Source: Laribacter hongkongensis DSM 14985 (GTDB lineage: Bacteria > Pseudomonadota > Gammaproteobacteria > Burkholderiales > Aquaspirillaceae). From it: a stretch of DNA of 64,000 bases. The DNA is taken from positions 59,556 to 123,555 of the forward strand of contig NZ_KE383997.1 in the NCBI RefSeq assembly GCF_000423285.1. Reading direction: 5' to 3'. The notes under the pieces are model-generated. The model ran no database searches. It worked only from the letters and a program-made list of their open reading frames with translations, and had not been told where the DNA came from. Made by a program: the position numbers and the translations under genes. Below, one piece after another: positions 46,207-59,154 of the stretch; within the stretch, counting starts at the first letter, position 1, and every line of letters starts with the position of its first letter.

Positions 46207-49200
46207 TCAGCCCAGCCACTTGCGGGCATTGGCAAACATGCGGAACCAGGCTCCGTTTTCCGTCCAGCCGGCCGGATGCCAGGAATTCTGCACCGCCCGG
46301 AACACCCGCTCCGGATGCGGCATCATGATGGTAAAGCGGCCGTCTGCCGTCGTGACCCCGGTAATGCCGCGCGGCGAACCGTTGGGGTTGAGCGGATAGG
46401 TTTCGGTGGGCTGGCCCAGACCATCCACATAGAGCAAGGCTGTCTGCACCTGGTCCATGGCACCGGCGGCAAACACGGCCCGGCCTTCACCGTGGCTCAC
46501 CACCACCGGCAGACGGCTGCCGGCCATGTCAGCCAGCAGGATCGACGGGCTGTCGGTGATTTCCACCATGCTGAAGCGCGCCTCGAACTGCTCGGAAGCA
46601 TTGCGCTTGAACTTCGGCCATGCCGCAGCACCCGGGATGATTTCCGACAGGTTGGACATCATCTGGCAGCCGTTGCACACCCCGAGGGCAAACACGTCGG
46701 TGCGGGCAAAGAAGGCCTCAAACTCGGCGCGTGCCTGCGGGTTGAACAGGATCGACTTGGCCCAGCCTTCGCCGGCACCCAGCACGTCGCCGTAGCTGAA
46801 GCCACCGCAGGCAGCCAGACCCTTGAAGTCGGCCAGTTGCACGCGTCCGGCGATGATGTCGCTCATGTGCACGTCGACAGTGTCAAAACCGGCACGGTCA
46901 AAGGCAGCCGCCATTTCCAGCTGACCGTTCACGCCCTGCTCGCGCAGGACGGCCAGACGCGGACGGGCGGTATTCACAAACGGCGCAGCCGGATTTTCAT
47001 CGACGTCAAAGCTCGGGCAAGCGTCAAGACGCGTCAGCTGGTCCTGTTCCAGCAGGGCAAACTCGCTGTCGGCGCAGGCCGGATTGTCGCGCAGGCGCTG
47101 CATCTGCCAGCTGGTTTCGCTCCAGGCCTTTTGCAGGTCCAGACGCGTCTCGTCGAACACGACCTCGCCCTGACGGCGCACCACCATGCGGTCTTCAGTA
47201 TTGAGGTGGCCGATCACGAACAGCGTGCGTCCCAGCCCGGCCCGGGTAAAGCGGGCAATCACCTCGGCCGTGTCCTGCTTCTTGACCTGCAGCACGGCAC
47301 CAAGCTCTTCATTGAACAGCACGCGCATCAGGCGGCCATGATCAGCCATGTCCTGATGGGGTTGTACGAAATCGTCAATGGCGCGCTGGGTATTGCGCCG
47401 CTCGATCACCATCTCGTCAACGTCGACCGTCACCCCGTGGCGGCTGGCAAACATCATTTCGGCCAGCGTGGCAAAGAGGCCGCCGTCCGAGCGGTCGTGA
47501 TAGGCCAGCAGGATGTCGTCACGCAGCAGCGACTGGATGGTATTGAACATGCCGACCAGCAGTTCCGGGTGCTGAAGGTCGGGCGAACGGCCCACCATGT
47601 GCTTGTGCACCTGGCCGTAGGCCGAGCCACCGAGGAAGCAGTGGCCGTAACCCAGGTCGATCATCAGGAGATCGGTATCGGCATCATCGACCAGCGCCGG
47701 CGTAACGGTCTTGCGGATGTCTTCAACCGGAGCGAATGCCGTCACGATCAGCGAGGGCGGTGCCACCACGGCTTTTTTGTCGCCGGCCGATTCCCATACG
47801 GTCTTCATCGACAGCGAATCCTTGCCCACCGGGATGGACACGCCAAGGCTCTGGCACAGGTTGCTGACGGCCTCGACGGCATCGTACAGCGCGGCATCTT
47901 CGCCCGGATGGCCGGCAGCGGCCATCCAGTTGGCGGACAGCTTGATGTTGTCGATGGTGCCCACGTAGGCAGCGGCCATATTGGTAATCGATTCGGCCAC
48001 GGCCAGACGGGCAGCAGCAGCCGGATCAAACAGGGCAGCCGGCGTACGCTCGCCCATGGCCATGGCTTCGCCACGATAGCTCTGGAAACCCATGGCCGTA
48101 ACGGCTACATCGGCCACCGGCACTTGCCAGCGCCCCACCATCTGGTCGCGCACGGTCATGCCGCCCACCGAGCGGTCACCGATGGTGATGAGGAAGTTCT
48201 TGCATGCCACGGCAGGCAGCCGCAACACGCGATACGCCGTGTCCTTGAGCTCGAAGCGCGAGGCATCAAACACGCGGAACGGGCGCTCAATGCGGGTGAC
48301 GTCGCGGGTCATGCGCGGCGGCTTGCCCAGCAGCACGTCCAGCGGCATGTCGACCGGACGGTTGCCCATCAGCTCGTCACGCAGGATCAACTGGTTGTCG
48401 GCACTGGCGGTTCCAACGATGGCAAACGGGCAGCGCTCGCGCTCGCAAATGGCCCGGAAGGCTTCCACGGCCTGCGGCACCAGCGCCAGCACGTAGCGCT
48501 CCTGTGATTCGTTGCACCAGATCTGCAACGGCGACATGCCGGTTTCCTCGATCGGCACCCGGCGCAGTTCCAGACGGCCGCCGCGGCCGCCGCCGTGGAT
48601 CAGTTCCGGCAGGGCATTGGACAGGCCACCGGCACCAACGTCGTGAATCGACAGGACCGGGTTGTCTTCACCCAGCTGCCAGCAGCGGTCGATGACTTCT
48701 TGTGCCCGGCGTTCGATTTCCGGGTTGCCGCGCTGCACCGAGTCAAAGTCGAGGTCGGCGGCATTGGCACCGGTATCCATCGACGAGGCGGCACCACCAC
48801 CGAGGCCGATCAGGAATCCGGGGCCACCGAGCACGACGATCAGTGCACCTTCGGGCAAAGGCTGCTTTTCGATCTGCTGGCGCTGGATGTTGCCCATGCC
48901 ACCGGCGATCATGATCGGCTTGTGGTAGCCGCGCATTTCGCCGTTCAGCTCTTCTTCGAAAGTACGGAAATAGCCGCACAGGTTCGGACGGCCGAATTCA
49001 TTGTTGAAGGCTGCACCACCGATGGGGCCGTCAAGCATGATTTCCAGCGCGCTGGCGATGCGGTCGGGACGGCCGTATTCGCTGCAGTCTTCCTCGTAGC
49101 ATTCCCACGGTTGCTTGAAGCCGGGAATGTTGAGGTTGGAAGTGGAGAAGCCGGTCAGGCCGGCCTTGGGACGCGAACCGCGGCCGGTGGCACCTTCATC

Positions 49201-50157
49201 ACGGATTTCGCCACCGGAACCGGTTGCAGCCCCTGGGAACGGCGAAATGGCCGTCGGGTGGTTGTGGGTTTCCACCTTCATCAGGATGTCGGTCGGCTCT
49301 GCGTGGTAGCCATAGCCATGGCCTTGCGGTGCCGGGTAGAAGCGGTCAATGAAACCGCCTTCGATCACGGAGGAGTTGTCGCTGTAGGCAACCAGTGTGC
49401 CTTCCGGATGGGCTTCGTGGGTATCACGGATCATGCGGAACAGCGACTTGGACTTGGCCTCGCCGTCCACGATGAAATCGGCATTGAAAATCTTGTGCCG
49501 GCAGTGCTCGCTGTTGGCCTGAGCGAACATCATCAGTTCGACATCGGTCGGATTGCGCTGCATGTCGGCAAAACTGGCAACCAGATAGTCGATTTCGTCA
49601 TCCGACAGTGCCAGACCCATGCTGCGGTTGGCGTCTTCCAGTGCGGGACGGCCACCGGCCAGGATGTCCACGGTTTGCAGCGGCTGCGGCGGCACGTGGT
49701 CGAAAAGGCGATCGGCAGCATCGAGGCTGTCCCAGACCTGTTCGGTCATGCGGTCGTGCAGCATGGCAGCCAGGGTGGCACGCTCTTCGGCACGCAGTTC
49801 ACGCTCGGCCTTCACGTGATACATCACCCCGCGCTCGATACGGCGCACTTTGGAAAGACCGCAGTGGCTGGCAATGTCGCTGGCCTTGGACGACCACGGC
49901 GAAACGGTTCCGCAGCGCGGCAACACGACAAACACCATGCCTTCAACTGCGGGTGTTGCCAGCTCGCCATAGGTCAGCAGTTTGTCGAGCGTGGCCTGCT
50001 CGTCGGCGCAGAGCGCCGACTCTGCTTCGACAAAGTGCCAGAAGGAGGCCGAAACCTGCACTGATGGCAGACCGGCATCAGCAGCCTGACGCACCAGTTT
50101 GTCGAGACGGAAAGAAGACAGGGCTGAACCGCCCTGAAGCTTGATGATGACCGGCAT
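46207..50157 (-). CDS. purL: Phosphoribosylformylglycinamidine synthase (large form)
   Basis: This 1316-residue single-chain FGAM synthase for purine synthesis combines the N-terminal PurS-like part, a FGAM synthetase core ([26 protein letters not shown]-like [35 protein letters not shown]) and a C-terminal glutaminase. The latter has Cys in [18 protein letters not shown] and His-Glu in [13 protein letters not shown]. The size is close to the E. coli enzyme (1295). ATG 50157 ([17 protein letters not shown]) matches the family; an upstream frame adds 25 residues. It is a single gene, divergent from glnB. Confidence 0.98.
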   Translation of the reverse strand: MPVIIKLQGGSALSSFRLDKLVRQAADAGLPSVQVSASFWHFVEAESALCADEQATLDKLLTYGELATPAVEGMVFVVLPRCGTVSPWSSKASDIASHCGLSKVRRIERGVMYHVKAERELRAEERATLAAMLHDRMTEQVWDSLDAADRLFDHVPPQPLQTVDILAGGRPALEDANRSMGLALSDDEIDYLVASFADMQRNPTDVELMMFAQANSEHCRHKIFNADFIVDGEAKSKSLFRMIRDTHEAHPEGTLVAYSDNSSVIEGGFIDRFYPAPQGHGYGYHAEPTDILMKVETHNHPTAISPFPGAATGSGGEIRDEGATGRGSRPKAGLTGFSTSNLNIPGFKQPWECYEEDCSEYGRPDRIASALEIMLDGPIGGAAFNNEFGRPNLCGYFRTFEEELNGEMRGYHKPIMIAGGMGNIQRQQIEKQPLPEGALIVVLGGPGFLIGLGGGAASSMDTGANAADLDFDSVQRGNPEIERRAQEVIDRCWQLGEDNPVLSIHDVGAGGLSNALPELIHGGGRGGRLELRRVPIEETGMSPLQIWCNESQERYVLALVPQAVEAFRAICERERCPFAIVGTASADNQLILRDELMGNRPVDMPLDVLLGKPPRMTRDVTRIERPFRVFDASRFELKDTAYRVLRLPAVACKNFLITIGDRSVGGMTVRDQMVGRWQVPVADVAVTAMGFQSYRGEAMAMGERTPAALFDPAAAARLAVAESITNMAAAYVGTIDNIKLSANWMAAAGHPGEDAALYDAVEAVSNLCQSLGVSIPVGKDSLSMKTVWESAGDKKAVVAPPSLIVTAFAPVEDIRKTVTPALVDDADTDLLMIDLGYGHCFLGGSAYGQVHKHMVGRSPDLQHPELLVGMFNTIQSLLRDDILLAYHDRSDGGLFATLAEMMFASRHGVTVDVDEMVIERRNTQRAIDDFVQPHQDMADHGRLMRVLFNEELGAVLQVKKQDTAEVIARFTRAGLGRTLFVIGHLNTEDRMVVRRQGEVVFDETRLDLQKAWSETSWQMQRLRDNPACADSEFALLEQDQLTRLDACPSFDVDENPAAPFVNTARPRLAVLREQGVNGQLEMAAAFDRAGFDTVDVHMSDIIAGRVQLADFKGLAACGGFSYGDVLGAGEGWAKSILFNPQARAEFEAFFARTDVFALGVCNGCQMMSNLSEIIPGAAAWPKFKRNASEQFEARFSMVEITDSPSILLADMAGSRLPVVVSHGEGRAVFAAGAMDQVQTALLYVDGLGQPTETYPLNPNGSPRGITGVTTADGRFTIMMPHPERVFRAVQNSWHPAGWTENGAWFRMFANARKWLG

Positions 50158-50175
50158 CGCACGCTCGCAACGTAA

Positions 50176-50607
<432 letters not shown>

Positions 50608-50650
50608 TTTTCGCCAACGGCAAACCGGCTCCTGCTTTGCTGCTTCAAAA

Positions 50651-50682
50651 ACAACGGGCACCTTCACGAAGGTGCCCGTTGT
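50651..50682. terminator. Bidirectional terminator between PII and the ComEA-like gene
   Basis: Fourteen-base arms (50651-50664, 50669-50682) with core CGGGCACCTT/AAGGTGCCCG. On the minus strand it continues into TTTTT, so it mainly serves the ComEA-like gene. Confidence 0.82.
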
Positions 50683-50700
50683 TGCATCCCGGTCACGGCC

Positions 50701-51000
50701 TCAGGGCTTCACCGGTTTTCCTGCCACGGCCTTGGTCGCAGCAACCGGACGATTGCCGATACTCAGTTCGGCTCGGAGCTTGTCGATACTCTTCCGCCCA
50801 AACCCTTCCACCTTGTCCAGATCATCCAGGGTTTTGAACGGCCCGTTTTTCTGGCGATAGTCAATAATCGCCTTGGCCTTGACCGGCCCCAGCCCTTTCA
50901 CATCTTCAAGCTGCGCCTGCGTCGCACTGTTGACATCAACAGCAGCCATTGCCGCGGTATTGATCAGTACTGCAACCAGACCCATCATAAAGCGTTTCAT
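50701..51000 (-). CDS. ComEA-like helix-hairpin-helix DNA-binding protein
   Basis: This 99-residue protein has a signal peptide (MKRFMMGLVAVLINTAAMA before AVDVNS). Tandem helix-hairpin-helix motifs follow: VNSATQAQLEDVKGLGPVKA and FKTLDDLDKVEGFGRKSIDK. It resembles the short periplasmic ComEA/ComE proteins of Neisseriales that bind incoming DNA during transformation. The basic C-terminal tail is ATKAVAGKPVKP. It stands alone; no other competence gene is beside it. Confidence 0.9.
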   Translation of the reverse strand: MKRFMMGLVAVLINTAAMAAVDVNSATQAQLEDVKGLGPVKAKAIIDYRQKNGPFKTLDDLDKVEGFGRKSIDKLRAELSIGNRPVAATKAVAGKPVKP

Positions 51001-51222
51001 TCTGGACTCCGTTTCTCAATAAGGACATGCGGACCTCCAGTTTATCGCAAATCATGACAAATGAATAAAAATTCAAAAATAATCACGTAACCATGCAACA
51101 GAAACGTCTTCGTGCATTTGCAATGCCCGCCACAGGCACACAGAAATTCACCCCGATAGCCCGAACCGGCAAACCGCACTTGAAAAGCATGTCCGGCACC
51201 TTTAAAATGCGCAGCTCGGTTT

Positions 51223-51296
51223 GCGGGTGTAGTTCAATGGCAGAACGGCAGCTTCCCAAGCTGCATACGAGGGTTCGATTCCCTTCACCCGCTCCA
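51223..51296 (+). tRNA. tRNA-Gly(CCC)
   Basis: The 74-base cloverleaf has acceptor stem GCGGGTG/CACCCGC, a D arm containing AGTTCAATGG, anticodon stem GCAGC/GCTGC with loop TTCCCAA (anticodon CCC), a T arm with GGTTCGATTCC and an encoded CCA after discriminator T. Confidence 0.95.
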
Positions 51297-51373
51297 GTCA
51301 CCATCGGCAACGGCCGATTCATGTTTCCAGCCTCCGGCCCGCAGCGGTTCTTCCAAACACGTGGACGATCCCG

Positions 51374-53533
51374 ATGAAATTCAATTCCGGTCGATTCTGG
51401 CTTCAATTTGCAGTTTTCGGCATGGCATCGGTTGCGGTGTTCATCGCCGCATTCCTGTCCCTGCTGTACTGGCAGTTTGACAGTCATTCGGCTCGCCAGA
51501 AACTGGAAGCTGCCTTTTCTGCACACGGGCGCATCCTGCACGTCAACGGCGGTATTTCCCCGGTGTTCTGGCCAAAACCCGGCATTGCGGCCAATGATGT
51601 CACCCTGACCGAAGCAGACGGCTCCTCTCCCTTTGCCCGCATGCGGCGCATCGAATTGCGCTTTGCCTGGTTTCCCCTGCTACAGAAGCACTACACCATC
51701 GAGCGTTTGCGACTGACGGGCCTGGATGCAACCATTACCCGGCAAGTTGATGGCAGCCTCAATATTGCCGACCTGCTGCAACCGCAACCAGACCAAGAAG
51801 TTGATGTCCGTCTTGACCGGCTGGAACTTTACGATGGCACCCTGGCTTTGCGTGACATTGCACAACAAGCCCGGATCGGACTGTCCGCCCTGCGCATTGA
51901 TGCCACCGACCTGCAATCCGATGGCGACATCGAATTTTCCGCCACAACGGAATGGGGCAAATACCGCTTCCCCGTCGAAGGCGAAACCCCGATCCGGATT
52001 GCCGATGACCAGATCGAACTGGCGGGACTGCGTCTGCAGACCACGGGAAAACTGCCTCCAGTCCAGTCATTCCAGGCACAGCTGACGGCCAACACCCGCA
52101 TCAACCTGGCCAAAAGCCTGATTGCTGCCGACAAGGTCGGCTTCACGCTCAAAACCTCATCACCCGAAGCCGGACTGACCCTCAACGCTCCTTCACTGGA
52201 AATCAGTCAGGACGGTCTCAGGATCCCCTCACTGCAATACGCTGGAAACCTTATCGGCAGCGAGGGGAAACACAGCCTGCACGGCACCGCCAGCGAGTTC
52301 ATCCTGACCGGCCAGCATGCCAGCGCAGCCCTAACCCGCGGCAATTACATCCAAAGCTCAGGCCCCCATGCCCTGACCCTTGATTTCGAGTCTCCGCTGG
52401 AGCTGACCACCGATCACCTGCTCCGGGCCCAACCGGCCAAAATCCAGGCACTGATCACCACCCCCTTCCTGCCTCGCGGAGCACTCCAGAGCCAGCTGAC
52501 CGGCACGGTCGATCTCTCCCTCGACAGCAGCACCCTAGACACTACACTGGCTGGACTGTTCGACGGGGCCGAACTGAGCTTCAGCGGCCGCCAGGAAGGA
52601 TTTCTCAAGCCCAAGCGTACTGCATCCCTAGCCCTGGCACGCCTCGACCTGAACCGCTACCTGCCCGAACCGGACGGCCCATTGGCCCCGCTGCTCAACT
52701 CGCGCCAGAAAATCAGCCTTGGCTGGCTTGCCCGACAGGATTTCAGCGGCCGCTTCGTCATCGGCGAGCTGCGCGTCGGCCGCATGACAGCCCAGCAAAT
52801 CGACGCCGACATCACCGCCAACCGCAACGGAATCGACATTCCGCGCCTCAGCGCAGCCATTTACCAAGGGCAGCTCGAGGGCTCGGCCAAAATCAGCAAC
52901 GACCAGGTGCCGACCCTCAGCATCAACCAGTCGATCCGCCACATGAACATCCAGCCCCTGCTGGTCGACCTTTTCGACTTCAGCCGGATCGAAGGCAGCG
53001 GCAATGGCCACGCCACACTCAGCGCCCAGGGACGTACTTTTGACGAGTGGCGGCAGACCATGAACGGCACACTGGAAATCGGACTGCAACGCGGCGCCCT
53101 GACGGGTATCAACCTTGTCGAGGCCCTGAAAAACCTGCCTGCGGAACTGTCGCAGTGGGGCACACGGACCTACACCAGCGACACCCAGCAAAAAACCCCG
53201 TTCCAGAACTTGTCAGCCACGTTTGCCTTTGAGTCCGGCGTAGGCCGCAACCAGAACCTCAAGCTCACCTCGCCGCTGATTGACCTAGCAGGCGGAGGCA
53301 AGATCGACATCGGCCGCAACATCATCGACTACTCGCTCGATGTACGTGCCAATGCACGCGAGTTTCCGCGACTGAAGGACATGAACGTGCCGATCAAGAT
53401 CACCGGCGCCATGGCCAGCCCGACTTATGCGCTGGATTTCAATGCCATGATCAAGGACAAGAAGACCGAAAGCGAAAAGCAGCAGGCACTCAAGGAGCAG
53501 CTGACCCGCCCGCTTCAGGCGCTCAGGCAATAA
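51374..53533 (+). CDS. AsmA-family protein
   Basis: This 719-residue protein has an N-terminal TM anchor (about 9-31, LQFAVFGMASVAVFIAAFLS), then a periplasmic part that starts with an AsmA domain (ISPVFWPKPGIAANDVTLTE; ARMRRIELRFAWFPLLQKHY; LTGLDATITRQVDGSLNIAD) and ends with the AsmA C-terminal repeat region (GRTFDEWRQTMNGTLEIGLQ; GGKIDIGRNIIDYSLDVR). AsmA-like proteins are thought to bridge inner and outer membranes and affect lipid transport. It starts 77 bases after tRNA-Gly; ATG follows CGATCCCG with a weak RBS. Confidence 0.92.
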   Translation: MKFNSGRFWLQFAVFGMASVAVFIAAFLSLLYWQFDSHSARQKLEAAFSAHGRILHVNGGISPVFWPKPGIAANDVTLTEADGSSPFARMRRIELRFAWFPLLQKHYTIERLRLTGLDATITRQVDGSLNIADLLQPQPDQEVDVRLDRLELYDGTLALRDIAQQARIGLSALRIDATDLQSDGDIEFSATTEWGKYRFPVEGETPIRIADDQIELAGLRLQTTGKLPPVQSFQAQLTANTRINLAKSLIAADKVGFTLKTSSPEAGLTLNAPSLEISQDGLRIPSLQYAGNLIGSEGKHSLHGTASEFILTGQHASAALTRGNYIQSSGPHALTLDFESPLELTTDHLLRAQPAKIQALITTPFLPRGALQSQLTGTVDLSLDSSTLDTTLAGLFDGAELSFSGRQEGFLKPKRTASLALARLDLNRYLPEPDGPLAPLLNSRQKISLGWLARQDFSGRFVIGELRVGRMTAQQIDADITANRNGIDIPRLSAAIYQGQLEGSAKISNDQVPTLSINQSIRHMNIQPLLVDLFDFSRIEGSGNGHATLSAQGRTFDEWRQTMNGTLEIGLQRGALTGINLVEALKNLPAELSQWGTRTYTSDTQQKTPFQNLSATFAFESGVGRNQNLKLTSPLIDLAGGGKIDIGRNIIDYSLDVRANAREFPRLKDMNVPIKITGAMASPTYALDFNAMIKDKKTESEKQQALKEQLTRPLQALRQ

Positions 53534-53536
53534 CGC

Positions 53537-53878
53537 CTAACTGCGAAACATGAAATACACCGCACCCACCATGCACAGGGCAGCCCACAGGTAGTCCCAC
53601 TTGAAGGGCTGCTGCATGTAGAACACCACGAACGGCACGAAAACCGACAGTGAAATCACCTCCTGGATGATTTTCAGCTGCGACAGCGTCAGGCTCTGGA
53701 CGCCGATCCGGTTGGCAGGAACCTGCAGCATGTATTCGAACAAGGCAATACCCCAACTGATCACGGCCGCCACATACCATGGCGAGGCGGACAGGTTTTT
53801 CAGGTGCCCGTACCACGCAAAGGTCATGAAGCAGTTGGACAGGATCAGAAGCAGAATCGTTTGCAGGAGCGGCGACAT
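53537..53878 (-). CDS. DUF486 small membrane protein
   Basis: This 113-residue protein has four TM helices ([68 protein letters not shown]). The segment [15 protein letters not shown], then [15 protein letters not shown], is characteristic of DUF486, which is distantly like EmrE-type DMT transporters. Function is unknown. It is convergent with the AsmA gene, whose stop is 3 bases away. Confidence 0.9.
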   Translation of the reverse strand: MSPLLQTILLLILSNCFMTFAWYGHLKNLSASPWYVAAVISWGIALFEYMLQVPANRIGVQSLTLSQLKIIQEVISLSVFVPFVVFYMQQPFKWDYLWAALCMVGAVYFMFRS

Positions 53879-53932
53879 GGGGAAAATCGGCCTGTGCTAA
53901 AATCGGGCCAGAGTATAAACCGGGTCCCTCCC

Positions 53933-54496
53933 ATGAAGAAAACCTTTGCCTGCCTGGCTTTCAGCCTGCTCACACCCTTGGCGCTGGCCGCCAATCCACA
54001 AGTGGAATTCAAGACCAACCAGGGCAATATCGTTCTGGAGCTGTACCCGGAAAAAGCCCCCAAAACGGTTGCCAACTTCACCCAGTACGTCAAGGACGGT
54101 CACTATAACGGCACCGTCTTTCACCGGGTCATCGACGGCTTCATGATCCAGGGCGGCGGCATGGACAGCCAGCTCAACGAAAAACCGACCCGCGCCCCCA
54201 TTTCCAACGAGGCCGGCAACGGACTGAAAAACGAGCTAGGCACCATCGCCATGGCCCGTACGTCCGACCCTCACTCAGCCAGTGCCCAGTTCTTCATCAA
54301 TGTTGCTGACAACAATTTCCTCAATTACCGCGCCCCGAGCGGGCAAGGCTGGGGCTACGCCGTATTTGGCCGGGTGACACGCGGCATGGATGTCGTCAAC
54401 CGCATCGCCAAGGCCAAGACCACCAGTCGCGGCATGAACCAGGACGTACCCGTTACGCCGGTCGTCATTGAAAAAGCCACCCTGCTCCCCAACTAA
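53933..54496 (+). CDS. ppiA: Periplasmic peptidyl-prolyl isomerase (PpiA type)
   Basis: This 187-residue cyclophilin has a signal peptide [19 protein letters not shown] before ANPQVEF. Core segments are [39 protein letters not shown] and [19 protein letters not shown]. It speeds proline isomerisation in exported proteins. It forms a tandem with the cytoplasmic paralogue 42 bases downstream. The ATG at 53933 is where the signal peptide starts. Confidence 0.95.
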   Translation: MKKTFACLAFSLLTPLALAANPQVEFKTNQGNIVLELYPEKAPKTVANFTQYVKDGHYNGTVFHRVIDGFMIQGGGMDSQLNEKPTRAPISNEAGNGLKNELGTIAMARTSDPHSASAQFFINVADNNFLNYRAPSGQGWGYAVFGRVTRGMDVVNRIAKAKTTSRGMNQDVPVTPVVIEKATLLPN

Positions 54497-54538
54497 ACCA
54501 GACTGCGTTTTGCTTCCGTTTTCGACTGCGAGAATTTC

Positions 54539-55030
54539 ATGATCAAGTTCACCACCAACTTCGGCACCATCACCCTGCAACTGTTTGCAGACAAGGCTCC
54601 GAAAACCGTCGCCAACTTCGAACAGTACGTACGTGACGGCCACTACGACGGCACGGTGTTCCACCGGGTCATCAACGGCTTCATGATCCAGGGTGGCGGT
54701 TTTGCACCGGGCATGATCCAGAAACCGACCCGCGACACGATTGAAAACGAAGCCGGCAACGGCCTTTCCAACAAGGCCTACACCGTTGCCATGGCACGCA
54801 CCATGGCCCCGCATTCGGCCAGCGCCCAGTTTTTCATCAATGTGGTGGACAACGACTTCCTCGACTTCAAGAGTGCGGATGCCCAGGGATTCGGCTACTG
54901 CGTGTTCGGTGAAGTAGTGGAAGGCCGCGAAGTGATCGACAACATCAAGACCGTGAAAACCGGCCGTCGCGGCATGCACCAGGATGTGCCGATGGAAGAT
55001 GTCATCATCGAAAAAGCAGAAATCATCTGA
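54539..55030 (+). CDS. ppiB: Cytoplasmic peptidyl-prolyl isomerase (PpiB type)
   Basis: This 163-residue cyclophilin without a signal peptide starts [20 protein letters not shown]. Core motifs are [20 protein letters not shown] and [20 protein letters not shown]. It is clearly paralogous to the preceding periplasmic enzyme. The pair ppiA-ppiB then lpxH reads in one direction; a terminator separates it from lpxH. Confidence 0.96.
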   Translation: MIKFTTNFGTITLQLFADKAPKTVANFEQYVRDGHYDGTVFHRVINGFMIQGGGFAPGMIQKPTRDTIENEAGNGLSNKAYTVAMARTMAPHSASAQFFINVVDNDFLDFKSADAQGFGYCVFGEVVEGREVIDNIKTVKTGRRGMHQDVPMEDVIIEKAEII

Positions 55031-55849
<819 letters not shown>

Positions 55850-55859
55850 GCGAACCGCC

Positions 55860-56765
55860 TCAGCATGAGCCGGACGGCTCCTCCAGCGGCACGTGCCATT
55901 CCGCCTGCAACTCGGACAACAGGATATTGATGATCGCGTCGCCGGCCCGTTCGGCCGGATAGATGAACTGCAACTCGGCCTGCTTGACCACGTCCGGCAC
56001 CACATGCACACGACCAGCGGCTTCGCAGCGCAAGGCATCGTCTTCACGCATCAACACAATCCCGATTCCGCAACACACCAGCGCCTCCATGACCGGAACA
56101 TGGTCAATGTCACAGATGCGCTTGGGGGCGATGTTCAGTTCCCGCCACAGTTCGCTGGTCAGTTTGCTGAAACTGGAATGCTGGGACATGCCGAGCCATG
56201 GCAACTTGCCCAGTTCCTTGACGCCGCCGGCCTCCACCCGGTCGCGCCACGCAACCGGCACGACAATCCGCATCGGGATTTCCTTCAGCTTGACGGAGTT
56301 GACGTTTACGTAATGGTTCTTGCCCAAATAGAACCCGACATCGATTTCCTTCTTGCGGACCTGGTTGAGAATCTCGCCGGTCACGCCATGACGGATCTGG
56401 ATGTCGATCAGGGGATAGCGATTGATCAGGGAAGCAACCCACGGCCCGATATGCACGATTTCCGGCGTAGTAATCGTTCCAATCACGATCCTGCCGGCAA
56501 ACTGGCCTTTAAGTGATTTGGCATGATTGAGCATGTCGCGGCTGGCCGACAGGATGTCTTGTGCTCGTGGCAGCAAATCCTCCCCCAGCCGGGTCAGACG
56601 GATACCACTGGCACTGCGCTCGAACAACGGCATGCCCACATCTTCTTCCAGCGCCTTGATTTGCGCCGTTACTGCCGGCTGGCTCAGATGCAGCAGCTCG
56701 GCCGCCTGCGTCAGGTGCCCCTGCTGGGCGACCGTGACAAACGTGCGCAGCTGGTAGATTTCCAT
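55860..56765 (-). CDS. LysR-family transcriptional regulator
   Basis: This 301-residue regulator has an N-terminal winged HTH (LRTFVTVAQQGHLTQAAELL, then LSQPAVTAQIKALEEDVGMP) and a LysR substrate-binding domain (about 90-290, GRIVIGTITTPEIVHIGPWV). It is divergent from the second yjcH-actP pair with 263 bases between, the usual arrangement for a LysR protein and its target, so it may control acetate uptake. That link is inferred from position only. Its 3' end faces lpxH 10 bases away. Confidence 0.93.
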   Translation of the reverse strand: MEIYQLRTFVTVAQQGHLTQAAELLHLSQPAVTAQIKALEEDVGMPLFERSASGIRLTRLGEDLLPRAQDILSASRDMLNHAKSLKGQFAGRIVIGTITTPEIVHIGPWVASLINRYPLIDIQIRHGVTGEILNQVRKKEIDVGFYLGKNHYVNVNSVKLKEIPMRIVVPVAWRDRVEAGGVKELGKLPWLGMSQHSSFSKLTSELWRELNIAPKRICDIDHVPVMEALVCCGIGIVLMREDDALRCEAAGRVHVVPDVVKQAELQFIYPAERAGDAIINILLSELQAEWHVPLEEPSGSC

Positions 56766-56783
56766 TCTGTTTTCCCCTCGTAT

Positions 56784-56799
56784 TTACAGCCGATTGTAA
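56784..56799. promoter_or_regulatory. Candidate LysR-type binding dyad
   Basis: TTACA (56784-56788) and TGTAA (56795-56799) are separated by 6 bases, 19 bases upstream of the LysR gene. The form resembles but does not exactly match the T-N11-A LysR box. Confidence 0.35.
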
Positions 56800-57028
56800 G
56801 AGCTGACTAGAAATTTGACACCGGATTTGTAGAGCATTTACACCACATCAAAATTTTGTCGGACAGCAGAACAACGTGCACAAGCATATGTTTTTATTAG
56901 TTTTTTGCATTGCATCATCAGCCAGACTGATTTTCTGCATCAAAATTTGCGATTGGAGCATTACGTTTGCGTCAACGTAGATTTCCCCGAGCAGACCGGT
57001 ACCGGCCTGCGATACACAGGAGGAAACC

Positions 57029-57337
57029 ATGAACGACGACGTATTAAAACGGGTGCAACAAAACCCGAAGTTCGCCGAACTCGTGCACAAGAAAACAAGC
57101 CTGGGCTGGACTTTGTCAATCGTAATGTTGGCAATCTACTACGGCTTTGTCCTGGTGCTCGCTTTCGCTCCCCATTCCCTTGGTGCCCGCATCGGCGATG
57201 GCGTGATCACGCTCGGCATTCCGGTCGGGGTGGCAATCATCGTCTCGGCTTTTGTGCTGACCGGCATTTACGTTCGCAAGGCGAACACCGAGTTCGACCA
57301 ACTCAACCAACAAGTGATCGAAGAGGCCAAGGCATGA
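57029..57337 (+). CDS. yjcH: DUF485 membrane protein YjcH (second copy)
   Basis: This 102-residue protein has two TM helices ([40 protein letters not shown]) and the motif [20 protein letters not shown]. It opens [20 protein letters not shown], a more standard DUF485 N-terminus than the first copy. AGGAGG precedes the ATG by 6 bases. Its stop overlaps actP by 4 bases. Confidence 0.95.
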   Translation: MNDDVLKRVQQNPKFAELVHKKTSLGWTLSIVMLAIYYGFVLVLAFAPHSLGARIGDGVITLGIPVGVAIIVSAFVLTGIYVRKANTEFDQLNQQVIEEAKA

Positions 57338-59007
57338 GCAAGAAATGGCTAACCGCACTGGGCGGAGCGGCACTTGCGCTGCTCCCCTACGCCGCAATGG
57401 CCGCAGGTGCGATCGAGGGCGAAGTCAAAAAAGCCCCGATCAACATCCCGGCCATTGTGATGTTCTTCCTGTTTGTGGGCTTTACCCTGTTCATCACCTA
57501 CTGGGCCGCCCGCCGCACCAAATCTGCCTCAGACTTTTACACCGCCGGTGGCGGCATCACCGGTTTCCAGAATGGCCTCGCCATTGCCGGTGACTACATG
57601 TCCGCAGCATCCTTTCTCGGGATCTCGGCCATGGTGTTCTCCAAGGGCTACGACGGCCTGATCTACTCGATCGGCTTTCTGGTCGGCTGGCCGGTGATCC
57701 TGTTCCTGATCGCCGAACGTCTGCGCAACCTCGGCAAGTTCACCTTTGCCGACGTGATCTCCTATCGCCTCAGCGCCACTCCGGTCCGCCTGCTGGCCGC
57801 AACCGGCACGCTGGTCGTGGTCGCACTCTACCTGATCGCCCAGATGGTTGGTGCCGGCAAGCTGATCCAGCTGCTGTTCGGCCTCGACTACATGTACGCC
57901 GTGGTGCTGGTCGGCGTGCTGATGGTGATGTACGTGATGTTCGGCGGGATGCTGGCCACAACCTGGGTGCAGATCATCAAGGCCATCATCCTGCTGGCCG
58001 GCGCTTCGTTCATGGCACTCATGGTGCTGGCTTCGGTCGGTTTCAGTCCGGAAGCCATGTTCGCCAAGGCCGTCGAAGTTCACGACAAGCACATGGCCAT
58101 CATGGAGCCGGGGCAACTGGTGTCCAACCCGATTGATGCCGTATCGCTGGGTCTGGCCCTGATGTTCGGTACTGCCGGCCTGCCGCACATCCTGATGCGC
58201 TTCTTTACCGTCGGCAACGCCAAGGAAGCCCGCAAGTCGGTGTTCTTTGCCACGGGTTTCATCGGTTACTTCTATATCCTGACCTTCGTGATCGGTTTTG
58301 GCGCCATCTTCCTTGTCGGCACCAATCCGCAGTTCCTGACTCCGGACGGCAAGATCATCGGTGGTGACAACATGGTGGCCGTGCATCTGGCCAACGCCGT
58401 GGGTGGCAACCTGTTCCTCGGCTTCATCTCCGCGGTGGCCTTTGCAACCATCCTGGCAGTGGTGGCTGGTCTGGCCCTCTCGGGTGCCTCGGCGGTATCG
58501 CACGACATCTACGCCTCGGTCATCAAGAAGGGCAAGGCCGTTGAAGCCGATGAAATGCGCGTTTCCAAGCTGACCACGCTGGCCCTCGGCATCATCGCCA
58601 TCGTTCTGGGCATTGCCTTCGAAAAGCAGAACATCGCCTTCATGGTCGGCCTTGCCTTCTCGATCGCAGCCTCGGCCAACTTCCCGGTGCTGTTCCTTGC
58701 CATGTTCTGGAAAGGCCTGTCGACCCGCGGCGCCGTCATCGGCGGCTACCTTGGCCTGATCTCGGCAGTTGCCCTGATCGTACTCGGCCCGACCGTATGG
58801 GTGGATGTACTGGGTCACGAAAAAGGCACGGAACTCTTCCCGTACAAGAACCCCGCCATCTTCTCCATGACGATCGCCTTTGTTGCCACCTGGCTGTTCT
58901 CGGTGATGGACAAATCTCGCTCCGCCATCGAAGAACGTGCCAAATTTGACGGTCAATTCGTACGTTCCATGACCGGCATCGGGGCAGCCTCGGCCTCCAA
59001 GCACTAA
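57334..59007 (+). CDS. actP: Cation/acetate symporter ActP (second copy)
   Basis: This 557-residue SSS-family symporter has an N-terminal signal-like segment ([15 protein letters not shown] before AGAIEG) and about 13 TM helices. [40 protein letters not shown] and [20 protein letters not shown] match the first copy closely. It is the copy linked to acs (147 bases downstream), so it is the likelier main acetate importer. It is divergent from a LysR gene. Confidence 0.96.
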   Translation: MSKKWLTALGGAALALLPYAAMAAGAIEGEVKKAPINIPAIVMFFLFVGFTLFITYWAARRTKSASDFYTAGGGITGFQNGLAIAGDYMSAASFLGISAMVFSKGYDGLIYSIGFLVGWPVILFLIAERLRNLGKFTFADVISYRLSATPVRLLAATGTLVVVALYLIAQMVGAGKLIQLLFGLDYMYAVVLVGVLMVMYVMFGGMLATTWVQIIKAIILLAGASFMALMVLASVGFSPEAMFAKAVEVHDKHMAIMEPGQLVSNPIDAVSLGLALMFGTAGLPHILMRFFTVGNAKEARKSVFFATGFIGYFYILTFVIGFGAIFLVGTNPQFLTPDGKIIGGDNMVAVHLANAVGGNLFLGFISAVAFATILAVVAGLALSGASAVSHDIYASVIKKGKAVEADEMRVSKLTTLALGIIAIVLGIAFEKQNIAFMVGLAFSIAASANFPVLFLAMFWKGLSTRGAVIGGYLGLISAVALIVLGPTVWVDVLGHEKGTELFPYKNPAIFSMTIAFVATWLFSVMDKSRSAIEERAKFDGQFVRSMTGIGAASASKH

Positions 59008-59021
59008 TCTCTGCCACTTTT

Positions 59022-59043
59022 CCCCGCCGCAACAGCGGCGGGG
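59022..59043. other. Hairpin between actP and acs
   Basis: CCCCGCCGC (59022-59030) and GCGGCGGGG (59035-59043), loop AACA. No T-run follows rightward (AAATTCC), so it probably protects mRNA or lowers acs readthrough rather than ending transcription. Confidence 0.5.
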
Positions 59044-59154
59044 AAATTCCGGCGACCTGTCATGAGCCGGTTCGTTCCGAGCCGATTGATCACAGGATCA
59101 CCATCCAGCCCTGCCGCGGCCAGCGGCTTCACGATGACTATGGGAGAAAAAGCA

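Noticed and set aside
46276..50064. Two long frames antisense to purL
   Set aside because: No recognisable domains or ribosome sites, and they are fully covered by purL.
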